The position numbers and the translations under genes were made by a program. A stretch of 64,000 nucleotides of DNA from Miscanthus floridulus (taxonomy: Eukaryota; Streptophyta; Magnoliopsida; Poales; Poaceae): contig NC_089591.1 of NCBI RefSeq assembly GCF_019320115.1, forward strand, positions 21,864,502-21,928,501, given 5' to 3'. Below the pieces are notes generated by a model. That model did not search any database. It had not been told where the DNA came from and saw nothing but the letters and a program-made list of their open reading frames with translations. Shown piece by piece: positions 45,226-56,284 of this stretch (position 1 is its first letter; each line of letters starts with the position of its first letter).

Positions 45226-45753
45226 TCATTTTGCTGAGTGTTGCACTCGGCAAAGGACCCCGTTGCCGAGTGCCATGGTCACAGCACTCGGCAAAGCTAG
45301 AAAAATGAGCGCTTGGAAAACTATTTTTCTAGCTTTGCCGAGGGCCATAACCATGGAACTCGACAAAGAATTTAAAAAAAAATTCAAGCTTTGCCGTATG
45401 CCGGCAAGAGGGCACTCGGCAAAGAATTTTTTTTAAAAAAAAATTCAAACTTTGCCAAGCGCCGGCCAGGGGGCACTCGGCAAAGAATTTTTTTTAAAAA
45501 AAATAAAAAAATCTTTGCCAAGTGCCTACAGGGTTGGCACTTGGCAAAGCCACCGTCAACGGGCCGACGCCGTGACGGTTGCTTTTCTTTGCCGAGTGCC
45601 CGATAAAAGACACTCGGCAAAGAGGTCTTTACTGATCAATTTTTTGCCGTGTGTTCTTTACCGAGTGCCGCACTCAGCAAAGACTTTGCCGAGTGCAATT
45701 TAGCCTTTGCCAAGTGCCTCAGGCACTTGGCAAAGAATCTGAATCTAGTAGTG
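45226..45753. repeat. CACTA-4 3' subterminal array
   Basis: CTTTGCCGAGTGCC / GGCACTCGGCAAAG pairs form short hairpin units separated by A- or T-runs, matching the 5' array. The array leads directly into the terminal inverted repeat. Confidence 0.9.
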
Positions 45754-45859
45754 AAACTAATATAGATTAAAAGGGATCTATTTATTTATATATATATACC
45801 TCGATGAGGAGCACGTGGCTCACAGAGAAGGTTATGTGGTGAAAGCCTGCCCCTTCACC

Positions 45860-47566
45860 AATTTTTTTTCCATTTTTAATCCTTTTTTTCAATATTAAAA
45901 TAATGACGGTTCCGAAAAACATTACAGATATGACTCTTTTGGTCGCACCAGTATCGCTAGCGCTACAAAATGACGTTATCGCGTCACATGTATTGGTGCA
46001 GCAACATCTGCCACGTTAGACGGTGTTTCCGATGTTAGATAGCATTTCCGACATAGTAAACCTTGTCACGCCAATCCTGTTGGTATGATAGTATTGTTTT
46101 GTCACGCCACCAGAAATAGCGTGACAAGAATGAATCTTAGAAAAAATCATAAATTTTCAATACAATGTCGGATGAAGATAAATTTTATATGAAAATTGTA
46201 GCTCTCGATTAGATGAACAACTTTCTAGTTTTAAGTTTTTTCATGTAAGGATGTTAAGATGCTAAAAAGAATAATATAAGATTTTAGGAGCATAATAATC
46301 GCATACCGGTGGTTGTCGCATTAGCAAAATAGTATCTTTTTGTATGGTGTCAAATGAAGATACTGTTCACATCAAAGTTATAATACTCAATGAGATCTAA
46401 ACCTTTATAGTTTTGAGGTTTTACAATTGAGATCATTAAAATGCTCGAAAAAATGATAAAATATTTCAGGAGCATAATGTCGCATTAGAAAAATAATGTC
46501 GTTTTTGTATGGTGTTAAATGAAGATATATTTTATATCAAAATTATAGCTCCCAATGAGATATACCACTTTATAATTTCGAGTTTTTATATTTAAAGTGG
46601 CTAACATACTCTAAAAAATAATATAAAGTTTTACCAGTATATTAATCATGCACTATGTCTTGTGGTATTACTAAAATTATAATTTTTCCTGTATGTTGCG
46701 AAATAAAGACACCTTTTATTTAAAGTTGTAGCTAACTGTGAGATCAACAACCGTTTAGTTTTGAGGTCTTCCATTTGAGATAGGTAAGATACTCAACAAA
46801 ATAATACAAAATTTAAGGGGCATATTAACCGTGTATCAAAGCTTATCTTTTTAAAAAAATTATATATTTCTTATTTGATATTGCATAAAAATACTTTTTA
46901 AATGAAAGTTTTAGATCTTATTAAGAGCTACAACTTTGATATTATTTTTCTAATGCAACGAGTGCTAGTACGCGATTATTATACTCCTGAAACTTATATT
47001 ATTTTTTTAGCATCTTAATGACTTTAAATTTAAAACGCAAAACTATAAAGTTGTAGATATCACTGAGAGCCACAACTTTGATGCAAAGAGTATCTTCATT
47101 TGACATCATACAGAAAAGATATTATTTTGCTAATGCAACAAGCACCAATACGCGATTATTATGCTCCTAAAATTTTATATTATTTTTTTGAGCATCTTAA
47201 TATTTTAAAATAAAAAAACTCAAAACTAGAAAGTCGTAGATATAATCGAGAACAACAATTTTCATGTACAATTCATTTTCATCCTAAGTATCAAAAAATT
47301 ATGATTTTTCTAAGATTCGGTCTTGTCACACCATTCTCGATGCACGACAAAACAATACGTCACAACAACGGGAGTGGGGTGACAAGTTTTTCCACGTCGG
47401 AAACACAGTTTAACTGGCAGATGTTGTTGTACCAATGTATGTTTTGCGACAACGTTATTTTGTCACACTAGTGGCACGGTCGCGACCAAAAGGGTCATAT
47501 CTGCAAAAAAAATAAGACCAGTTATTATTAAAATATCAAATAAAAATGATTAAAAATAGAAAAAAA
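45860..47566. mobile_element. Foldback Mutator-like element, 1.7 kb, no coding sequence
   Basis: CCCTTCACC occurs exactly at both borders (45851-45859 and 47567-47575), a 9-bp target duplication as made by Mutator-like elements. The ends are long imperfect inverted repeats: TTTTTAATC near the edge, then CAGATATGAC(T/C)CTTTTGGTCG, then GCAACATCTGCCA on the left matched by its complement on the right. Inversion continues inward past 150 bp, and similar segments of about 170-180 bp recur in direct orientation in the left half and inverted in the right half. No transposase is present. Confidence 0.8.
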
Positions 47567-47578
47567 CCCTTCACCGGG

Positions 47579-48383
47579 TGTTGACAAACTATATTATCAC
47601 TTAGAGGGCTTATGCCTCAACAAGTATTTCAATAGAGAATAGAATTATATGATGCTGCTACGAGACAGCCCATGTGACGCGGGTTATACATCACCAAGCC
47701 AGTGGCAAGTGATCAGGAACAGAGCGAGGAAAAAAAAAGAAAAAGGAAAAAAGAAGGAGTAGCGATGTGAAGGTGTGGGGTCACTCCTACCCTCTCGCCC
47801 TCTATGAGGAGCACGCGGGGAGAGGCCGAGGGTTTCCCATAGGAGAGGGTTCGAGCAATCGCATAGGAATGGGCAAAGGTGAAGGCAATGGGAAAGGGCG
47901 GATTAAATGCCCTTTAATTTGTCCAAAAAAGATTGAAATCGAATCTTACACGAGCGCCCTGGGTATTTATAGATCACACCCAAGGGCACGGTGAAATTAC
48001 ATTTGGGCCAAGACCGAGGAGGCAACTATTACACAATGGCCAAGGGTATGGTGGTAATCTTCTTCCCTCGGCCAACCACTCTCAACCCTAATCATCTTTT
48101 TGGAGCCACCGCCATCACCAAGATGGTTTCCTGCCACGGCAGGCGTTGAACCTTCGCGCGTCTCAGGCGAGGGTCTGCCCGTCATCACCAACCGACTCTC
48201 CTTCTGCAGCGTTCCTCTAGAGTGGCGGGCCTTCGCGTGCATCACCTGAACAAACGAATGAAACATGGCAAACAGGAAACCCTCGCCACGAGGGTCAGCA
48301 CCCGCAGCGAGGTATGTCAGTCCGGCTCAGCGAAGGGCCAAGCACCTAGGGAGGAGCAGTGCCGGGGAGGCCTTCCTCCAACA
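47579..48383 (-). repeat. Probable 3' LTR of a minus-strand Tat-type element
   Basis: On the minus strand the LTR would begin TGTTGGAGGAAGGCC at 48383, directly after a polypurine tract (CTCGAGGGGCTAC). A TATA box (TATAAATA, plus 47964-47971) reads on the minus strand. The left border at 47579 (TGTTGAC on plus) is a guess from the inverted terminal TGTTG. No second copy is in the window to confirm it. Confidence 0.5.
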
Positions 48384-48942
48384 GTAGCCCCTCGAGGGCC
48401 TAGCCTAGCGTGCTGGGTTGGGATAACATGAAAACTTTAAGGGAGGGGAACAGGCGAGGATAGCTCATCAGTGACCTGGCCCAGCGATGCCCCTATTGTG
48501 CCTGACTTGAGCTGAGCTGTAATGTTAGTTCGTTCAAAGTTTTCTTGTTTGTAGGCGGTTTTGGTTTCGTGATTTGATGTGACACGTTTTTGTCAGCGGC
48601 TTTTCCCCTTTTTCTCGGGATTTGCAACTCCCACCAGCATCCTATTTTCTTGGGATATGGTTCGTTCACCTTCCTTTGGTGTCGGTGTGGGGGCCTATAA
48701 ATACTTGAGTTGGGTTTAGGATTTTTCAGTTGCTCCATCCGCTGTTGTTGTGTAGTTGTTGTCGATTTCTTTAAGCGAGGGTTGTATTGGTGCGAGGCTC
48801 AGGTTTTCTATCGAGGGTGGTAGTCTTGTTTGGCTTGTCTACTGTCTTACTGATCTTTGGGTGAGTGGTGGTCTCTCTTTTTTGGGTGTTGTTTAATTTT
48901 ACTTTTGGCGATAGGTTCTTGTGTTTTTTGTTTTGTAGCTAG
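48384..48942 (+). other. Polypurine tract and promoter/leader of the plus-strand ORF
   Basis: The first bases are the polypurine tract of the minus-strand element. A TATA box at 48696-48703 reads on the plus strand and is followed by a leader with a plausible intron (donor GTGAGT at 48861, acceptor TTTTGTAG ending at 48938), four bases before the ATG at 48943. Confidence 0.5.
48696..48703 (+). promoter_or_regulatory. TATA box of the Tat antisense ORF
   Basis: TATAAATA, preceded by GGGGGCC, lies 240 bp upstream of the ATG at 48943. It serves the strand opposite to the retrotransposon. Confidence 0.55.
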
Positions 48943-50193
48943 ATGGCTCATGTGAGGAAGACTGCGAAGCATGTTGATAGCTCTAATGCTATTGACTCTA
49001 CATCGGGTGTAGGTGTGAGCTTTGAGTTTGGTTTATCGAGGGTCACTTCGTTAGAACTAGACAAGTTTGCAAAAGTGGGTTGGTTCCCTTGTGATCTGGC
49101 GAGGCCATTTTTAAGGGAGGTTGTTCTCGACCCTTGCAGCGATGAGGTTGTTGTCTACAAGAAGTTTTTTATAGTGGGGTTGAGTTTTTCGGCACATCCT
49201 CTTGTGCTTGGTGTTCTCAAAAGGTTCAATCTCAAGTTTCATCAATTGAATCCTTCTAGTTTTGTGAAGCTCCGTATTTATGTTTGGGGTTGTAGGTCTC
49301 AAGGGGTTGACCCAAATCTCGAGGGTTTCATACATCTCCACTGGGTTCATCCTCAGCCTCGCAAGATGACTATTAATGGAAGGACCATTCTTGGGCAGTT
49401 CAGGGTTTATACTTTTGTTTATCGTCATGGTGTGGAGGTTCCAGTTCAGGCGCTAGAAGAACAAGTGGGCCTCGCCCTAGACTAAGAACTAGTTTTATAT
49501 GAGGTTGGAGGGCGAGCATAGCCTTTGTGGGAAGCTGCTAAGGCTTGATAACATTACTTCAGATGCTATTATGACTGACGGATGTGTTGCCACCGTGGAC
49601 GCGCTTAGGGTTTTGTCGCACCACTAGTGTGCGCAAGACTTGGTTGAGGAGTTTGTTTGTGTGAAGGTGTTACCTCTAAGGGCTAACCAGCCATGGTTCA
49701 ATGTCAAGGATGATGAGAGGTACCAGTATCATGGACTGAAGGGGCTTGGCATCGATGTAAAACATGCTTGGTCCAGAGTGCTTTAGAGGAGTGGCTCTTT
49801 GGTGGCTAGAGTTAAGGTTGTTTACAAGAACTTGTTGAGGCTACATAGGAGCTCATTGGGGCACTTGGGAACATGGAGAATAAGGCGATAAGGGCTGCTC
49901 TGGCTGCTCACCACCGCAGTCAATTGAGCCTTTGATTTGCTTGAATTGACTTATCTAGATTGGCCTGTAGGTGGAATCGATGGAGGCTAAGTGTGGCAAG
50001 AAGACAAAAAGGACAGAAATGAGTGGTAAGACTGCTGGTGCATCGAAATGAGGGGGTCATGGTCATGGGCGCACCAGAGCATCAAAGGTTACTAGGGTCA
50101 CGGCGGTGAAGGTGCCTGCTTCTTTGGTTGGCTCTTCGGTCATGGCTACTAAGTCTAGGGTCGGTGGTTGTCCCCTCAGTCGCTATCGACTAG

Positions 50194-50595
50194 TGTCGAC
50201 GAAATATGGTCAGCAGTCCACCGAGGGGGGTGCCCATGGTGGTAGATTCATCGGTAGACGGTGCGTGTAATCAGGAACCAGATGGTGACATAGGGCGCAG
50301 AGACAGCGATTTAGACAGGTTCGGGCCGTCTAGGTCGACGTAATACCCTACGTCCTGTGTCTTTGGTGTATTGTATTGAGATGTAGATAGATTAACCTAT
50401 CCTCTAGGGGACCCTTGTCTCTCCTTATATACTCCGAAGAGACAAGGTTACAAGTAAAGTATCTAATTTGGTACTATTACAATATCTAGTACAACTTGTA
50501 ATCTTGATGTGCACGCCTTGATCTTACGGGCCGGGGCACCTCGGATGGTGTGGCCCATGTACCATCTTGTGGTACCCGGGGGTATATCCCCCACA
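50194..50595 (-). repeat. 3' LTR of the 3.8-kb element
   Basis: Left copy in window coordinates. A polypurine-like AGGGGACTAGCTG on the minus strand lies immediately inside it. Confidence 0.9.
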
Positions 50596-51117
50596 GCTAG
50601 TCCCCTGAGCGCCATGTATTCTGATGTGACATGCCGTTTCAACCTTCTCCGAATAGTGAGGCTTGAGTTCTTGACATCTCCGACCACCATTGTCGCCGGA
50701 GAAGGAGGTTGTCCGAAGAATGTATGGTGCTCTTAAGAAGAAAGAAAAAGATTTCCGTCTTGGGAAGTGTGCCCACTTGTATTTCTAAAAAGAAATGTAA
50801 GTGCGTCTTGAAGCGTAGCGTCCTTGATCATTAGAGGCGTAGAGGTCAAAAAAACAAACACATTCACCACAAGGTGAAGTGTGCCCACTTAGTCCCCGAG
50901 CCTGGTAGTAGGTGACTTAGGCACGTGGTGCCAGGGTCCAAAAAGAATTCCCAGTTAAGTTGAGAATCCAATCGTCATACATGTGATACGAGATGCACCG
51001 GCAGGTGCATCGTACCGATGTAGTCCCCGAGCTTGCTAGAAGGCGAGGTATGAGCCTTGTAGCAAGGTCCAAGTGAGAAAAAATATCCCAACTATATGTG
51101 AGTTGCCAGTCACATGT

Positions 51118-51768
51118 AGTCGAGACGCAAAGTCCCTGAGCCGTGGTCGGAGAGTGGTCGAGGTAGTCCCTGAGCACAGGTCGAGGAGCGAGCGATGAAG
51201 TCCTCGAGCTATGGTCAGAGAGCGGTCGAGGCAGTCCCCGAGCACAGGTCGAGGAGCAAGCAACAAAGTCCTTGAGCCATGGTCGGAGAGCGGTCGAGGC
51301 AGTCCCTGAGCACAGGTCGAGGAGCGAGCGACGAAGTCCCTGAGCCGTGGTCGGAGAGTGATCAAGGCAGTCCCCGAGCACAGGTCGAGGAGCGAGCGAC
51401 GAAGTCCCCGAGCCGTGGTCGGAGAGCGGTCGAGGTAGTCCTCGAGCACAGGTCGAGGAGCGAGCGATGAAGTCCCTGAGCCAGTGGTCAGAGAGTGATC
51501 GAGGCAGTCCCCGAGCATAGGTCGAGGAGCGAGCGACAAAGTCCCCGAGCCGTGGTCAGAGAGTGATTGAGGCAGTCCCCGAGCATAGGTCGAGGAGCGA
51601 GCGACAAAGTCCCCGAGCTGTGGTCGGAGAGTGATCGAGGCAGTCCCCGAGCACAGGTCGAGGAGCGAGCGACGAAGTCCTCGAGCCATGGTCGGAGAGT
51701 GATCGAGGCAGTCCCCGAGCATAGGTCGAGAGGCGAGCGACGAAGTCCCCGAGCATAGCTCGAAATTC
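51118..51768. repeat. 68-bp tandem array, about nine copies
   Basis: TCGAGGAGCGAGCGA recurs at 51179, 51249, 51317, 51385, 51453, 51522, 51590, 51658 and (as TCGAGAGGCG) 51725; spacing is 67-70 bp. Each unit also holds AAGTCCCCGAGCCGTGGTCG and GGCAGTCCCCGAGCA. The open frames across it on both strands are periodic artefacts. Confidence 0.95.
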
Positions 51769-53590
51769 CTGTAGATAAATATGTAGAATGGTAGTACATG
51801 ATGTACAAAATAATAAATTATGGAGAAAAAATCAGCGGTGAAGAAAATACGATCAACAGTCATTTGCAAATGAGCATGATGTGATAAAGCAGTTGGTGCT
51901 TTGTGAACATCAGTGTTAATATGAAGTTTGTGTTTATACTTAATATAAACCGCCCGACCAGTTAGTATGTAGCTGAGTCTCTAGCCCTAGCTAGCCCGTG
52001 AACCATAACGCAGGGCGCGGAGCCTGTGCACGTGTAGGAAGAACAAAGTGGCGCTAAGGAACCGCTACCGACCACCCATAATGCAGAGGGCAGATGCTCA
52101 TGCATGTGTAGGGAGGAGCCGGAGACAGGGCCGTCTCTGGAGGCATCGAGCGTCAACATGACTGGTCGAGGATTTGCATTAAGTATAGATGTATGTTATA
52201 TTTAAGATGGTATACATGGAAAAATGTTATTTGAAGAATAATCATGACGAGGATGTTGTGGAGAAACGTCGTAATGAAAATTGTGTTAAATATAAATATT
52301 GGAAGTTTACTTATCTTTGATAGAAATCTGGTCGGCGGTGATGAAGTCGTCCGGTCCTCGAGCTTTCCGACCTGTCGTCATGATGGTGGTCACGGTTGTC
52401 GTAGCCCCATTCTTCGCGGCGATCATCATTGCGACGTGGTTTGGTGATCGATGTGGTCGGAGCTCGGTGGAGCCGCTCAGGACGTGGTCGACGTGGTCCA
52501 TGGTTGACGTGGTCGGAGCTCAGCGGAGCTACTCGGGACGTGGTCGACGTGGTCGAAGCTCGGTAGAGCTGCTCGGGACGTGGTCGACGTGGTCGGAGCT
52601 CGGCGGAGCCGTTTGGGAGGGCTCGCTAGTCGGCTCGCTTGATAGCTCAGCGTGGCTCGCTTGACGGCTCACCGTGGCTTGACGTGGCTCTCCGATGGCT
52701 CAGCGTGGCTCGCTCAGCGGCTCACCCGATAGGTCGGTTCATGGAGTCGCAAGCGGATGAGACAGATGGGCGTACGTGGTCGAAGCATGTCTGATCGGAG
52801 TTCTAGCAATGCCATGATGGTTGCGCAGCTCATGCATGAAGGCTAATTAATTAGGACGTGTATGCTTTGTAGATCGTCCAAAGGCCCTCGTATTTGGAGT
52901 AGGAGAAGCACGTGGAGTCCTTCAAGATTGTTGCTTATTTGCATGGCCGAGAAAGTCGTGTACACCTTGGACGGTTAGATCCTGTAGATGCGTATGTATG
53001 CGCTATTGATTGCTTCAAAGACACGTAATCACATGTTCATCTTCCTTGCTTGCCATTGGCTTGCATGTACACAGACTCATTGCCCTGCCTGATTGGTGCA
53101 TGTGCGTATGTGTGCGCAAGTGGGCAAACGCTGCCAAAGCCTCGGCTCGGATCGCACGTCAGGAGCGTCGAGAACCGTGTCTGACCCCACCTTTGGATCG
53201 AGGTAACACTGTATCGGATCTATACGGTTCTTCTAACTCCATCGTGCATACGCCCAGCATATGTGAAACTGGGGGATCGTGATTGAGATCTCCAGACATT
53301 TGGTGTTGACATTGTTGCCATCGTTGAAACCGGGAAGGCGACACCTCGAGTCGAACCGAACGAGATGAATTCTTCAGCTGGAGCGATGGATGCTAGAGAT
53401 GCAAAGCGAGGCCGCCGAACACTGGGGTTGTTGTTCTTTGCACCAAGTAGAATTGTGGGAACCCCATAGGTTGTTGTCGTCGTTGCCGCAAGATCTCGCC
53501 ACGTTAAGCCGAGTTGCCAGTGCATGATGTTGATGAAGAAAATCGCCACTTGATTCACCGGAAGATTAGCACGCACAACCCCTAAAGGGG
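51769..53590 (-). other. Interior of the 3.8-kb element, no gag or pol
   Basis: Non-coding. At about 52435-52730 short units (CGTGGTCGGAGCTCGGCGGA and GGCTCGCTTGACGGCTCA types) recur several times. The region 52740-53590 has no recognised gene. Confidence 0.6.
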
Positions 53591-53610
53591 ACCCCTACCT
53601 GGCGCGCCAC

Positions 53611-54011
53611 TGTCGACGAAATATGGTCGGCAAGTCCACCGAGGGGGGTGCCCGTGGTGGTAGATTATCGGTAGATGGTGCGTGTAATCAGGAACCAGAT
53701 GGTGACACAGGGCGCAGAGACAGCGATTTAGACAGGTTCGGGCCGTCTGGTCGATGTAATACCCTACGTCCTGTGTCTTTGGTGTATTGTATTGAGATGT
53801 AGATAGATTAACCTGTCCTCTAGGGGACCCTTGTCTCTCCTTATATACTCTGAAGAGACAAGGTTACAAGTAAAGTATCCAATTTGGTACTATTACAATA
53901 TCTAGTACAACTTGTAATCTTGCTATGCACACCTTGATCTTACGGGCCGGGCCACCTCAGATGGTGCAGCCCATGTACCATCTTGTGGTACCCGGGGGTA
54001 TATCCCCCACA
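53611..54011 (-). repeat. 5' LTR of the 3.8-kb element
   Basis: Right copy in window coordinates, with the primer binding site directly to its left (about 53592-53609, minus strand) and a TATA box at about 53841-53847 reading minus. Confidence 0.9.
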
Positions 54012-55337
54012 GACTGCGATTAGGGAGGCTCATCCCATGTGGAGGATGCCAACCCTCGCTAACCTGCCTATGCTACAAGTGTTTTCTGATGAGGAAGATA
54101 AGGATGAAGATGAGGAGAAGGAAGAGAGCGAGGGTTCTGATGATGGCAAGGGAGATAACTGCAGTTCTTTTAGTGGAGATAGTGGGTTTGATGGTGTCAA
54201 CGATGATGATGGAGATGATGAAGAGGCCGTGAGGATTGAAGATTCTGAAAATTTGTGTCGTTCTGATTCTACAGAGCCTGGGTTGTAGGGCGGAGGTGGC
54301 GATGAGGAGCGAGAGGTTGAGTGTAGCCTGGCAGAAGTTGGTGCGGTGTCTCACCATTGTCGCATGCATATTATGCACGTAGTGGCTTAAGGCATTTTGC
54401 CATTGCTTGTGGCACTGATGAGCCTGATATTGACTTGTTCAATAGCCCTGACCTATGTGGGTGTCACCTGATTGGGATAGAGGAGGAGCGCTGGTTTATG
54501 GGTGGCGTGTACCATCGGATTTGCATGTTGGAGGATGAGTTTTTGTTGGGAAATGAGTCAATTGACCATTTGACTGAGCATTTGGAGGTGATGGGAGTGT
54601 GGGCGATCATGCTAGCTCGGGCTACGCACTGGTGCCATGGTCATATTGAGACTAAGTTGTAGGAGCAAGTTGAGAAGCTCGACAAGTCAAAGAACGATTT
54701 GGAAATTCAGAACATGGAGATGAAGGCGCAGGTTGAGTGGCTTGAAGGGACCATCGTGAAAAATAAGAAAAAGATGGATGAGACGGAGGATGTGCTGAAT
54801 CAGAATATCGACCTTTGATCTAAGTTGAAGGAGAAGCGAGAGAAGCTTGTGGATGTGGAAGAATCCCACAAGAAGGCTGAGGTGTTGGCTGCGTTGACTG
54901 CTTAGAAGCTTGAGGAGTCTCGCATTGCCTTACTTGCTTGCATGCGAGAGGCAAAATATACTCTAGACGTTATCTTTTCGAAGGCTGGATCAGAACCAAG
55001 TGAACAGCTGCTAGAGCCTGACCCTAAGGCTTTTTCGACCTGGCTTAAAGCAGAGATTAGGCAATTGGTTCCATTGCTGGATAATGTTTTGAACTTTGGA
55101 GCGTATGGCGCGACCCTTGTCGTCGCTCATTCTTTTCAAGTCACGGGCTGCGACCATCTCAAGAAGTTGGGGCATGTTAGCCATAACTTTCCTAGTGTTG
55201 AAGATGTGCGAGGGGCTACCGAGGATCGCTGTTGCAAGAACGTGGTTGCGCGATTTTTGAAGAAATTCTGGATGGATGGCGGGGGTCGAGCTCTTGCTTT
55301 TGGCAAGGCCAAGGCTTGTTTTTGCGATGTTGCTCAC

Positions 55338-56284
55338 TTTTTCTTTATTCTATTTTATTTTGAAGTTTTTTATTTTTATTTATGTTTTTATTATATATAT
55401 ATTTTTGTCAGTTTAATGATCCTTGGGATTCTTTTCCAAGAGCGCTCGACACCAGCAAAGCGGGCACTTCTTCCACGAGCGCGAGGCCTGCAGTGTCTGC
55501 TGCTGGCGAAGCAACCATGAGCATGGTTGGAGTCGAGGCACCTTGCGACTGGAGATGGGTCGGGCCATGGTAGTGGCGATGCGCGACAAGGTGGATCGCT
55601 AACCGTCGATGCTATGGACGTTGACACTTCAGGGCAGGTTTGACGCGTGGGTGCACTGTAGACATTGAAGAATAACTTTGGGAGACATTTGTTGTGTTCC
55701 CCTATGGGGGTTAACTTTTGCTGGATGTTTAAGTGTTGCCTTCATCACATAGGTTCTTGTAGGGCCTGCGCGTGAGGTGTTGGATATTTTGCCCCTAATG
55801 ATGAATCACCAGGATATATTTATCTTTGGTGCGTCTTGGGCGTGTGCGAAGTCCAAGTTTCCTTCGTTGCCATTTGATCATTTTTGGTGGGCGAAGGTAG
55901 GTTTGTACGACAAGAACCAAGAGGCGTGTAGGTTTTGGCAGAATGCTGATCTTACAGATCACTAGTCTGAGCGTTTACTTTTTGGTTCAGGGCCAATTTT
56001 GGGGGTGGCTGATGATATCGAAGATGAAGATGCTATAGACTATCTTTATGGGCAGGGATGTTTGAGTTTGGATGACGAGGGTATCTTGAGAGTGCTGAAG
56101 CCAGAACCTTGGAGCTTCATGAGCGTGACCATCATCGTATGTATCGTGCAAGTGTTTTGGAAGGCAGCCTTTGATTCCAGCGGCTCCCATTTTCTAGGGG
56201 CTGATTGTGGATAGTCGAGGGTTGGAGGTTAGTGAAGGTTTACAAGTCATGGTGGATTATGTACCTGAGCTTGTGGAGGTTGTA
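55338..56284 (+). other. Remaining Tat antisense-ORF exons or degenerate flank
   Basis: After a T-rich stretch with intron-like ends, plus-strand coding-like fragments continue: 55439-55570 (Ser/Ala-rich), about 55777-55965 (FGASWACAKSKFPSLPFDHF) and about 55999-56214 (YGQGCLSLDDEGILRVLKPE). They may be further exons of the ORF that starts at 48943. I do not recognise a domain. The Athila element begins immediately after. Confidence 0.35.

Larger units (their letters stand above)
22342..45753 (+). mobile_element. CACTA-4: 23.4-kb CACTA element with a nested Tat retrotransposon
   Basis: The left end reads CACTACTGAAAACGAGATC, and the reverse complement of the right end reads CACTACTAGATTCAGATTC; both lead into TTTGCCAAGT. 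AAA flanks both sides (22339-22341 and 45754-45756). Both ends hold dense CTTTGCCGAGTGCC / GGCACTCGGCAAAG arrays, a common panicoid CACTA motif. Plus-strand coding remains follow the family order, TNPD (25470-28987) then TNPA (from 29151, resuming at 42772). Subtracting the 13.6-kb retrotransposon and its 5-bp duplication leaves about 9.8 kb. Stops and frameshifts in both genes make it inactive as read. Confidence 0.93.
50194..54011 (-). mobile_element. Non-autonomous LTR retrotransposon, 3.8 kb, minus orientation
   Basis: LTRs of about 401 bp (50194-50595 and 53611-54011), both beginning TGTCGACGAAATATGG and ending TATCCCCCACA, differ at about 15 sites plus three one-base indels. The primer binding site TGGCGCGCCAGGTAGGGG reads on the minus strand beside the right LTR, and the LTR TATA box (TATATAAGG) also reads minus. 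The interior has no gag or pol. The flanks show an imperfect duplication (GACTA before, GACTG after). It would need proteins from a related element. Confidence 0.9.
48943..55337 (+). pseudogene. Antisense ORF of the minus-strand Tat element (PF04195-like), split by an LTR element
   Basis: The N-terminal part, 48943-49485, is an open frame of 180 residues with the conserved domain (LELDKFAKVGWFP, FNLKFHQLNPSSFVKLRIYV, PRKMTINGRTILGQF). Decayed sequence continues to about 50190 in several frames (RANQPWFNVKDDERYQYHG near 49680). After the inserted element (50194-54011) come an acidic segment (54060-54280), a block at about 54390-54660 and a coiled-coil region (EKLDKSKNDLEIQNMEMKAQ, about 54675). 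The C-terminal block, 54942-55337, contains FSTWLKAEIRQLVPLLD and HLKKLGHVSHNFPSVEDV. The domain order matches the antisense ORF at 40460-37316, which is why I assign it to a minus-strand Tat element rather than to a host gene. Confidence 0.65.

Noticed and set aside
48943..49485. A host plant mobile-domain gene
   Set aside because: The conserved pattern fits the Tat antisense ORF family better, and a polypurine tract plus LTR-like sequence on the opposite strand lies just upstream.
51118..51768. CRISPR-like array or long repetitive protein
   Set aside because: The 68-bp units are contiguous and similar throughout with no unique spacers, and the sequence is plant retrotransposon DNA. Open frames on both strands follow the repeat period only.
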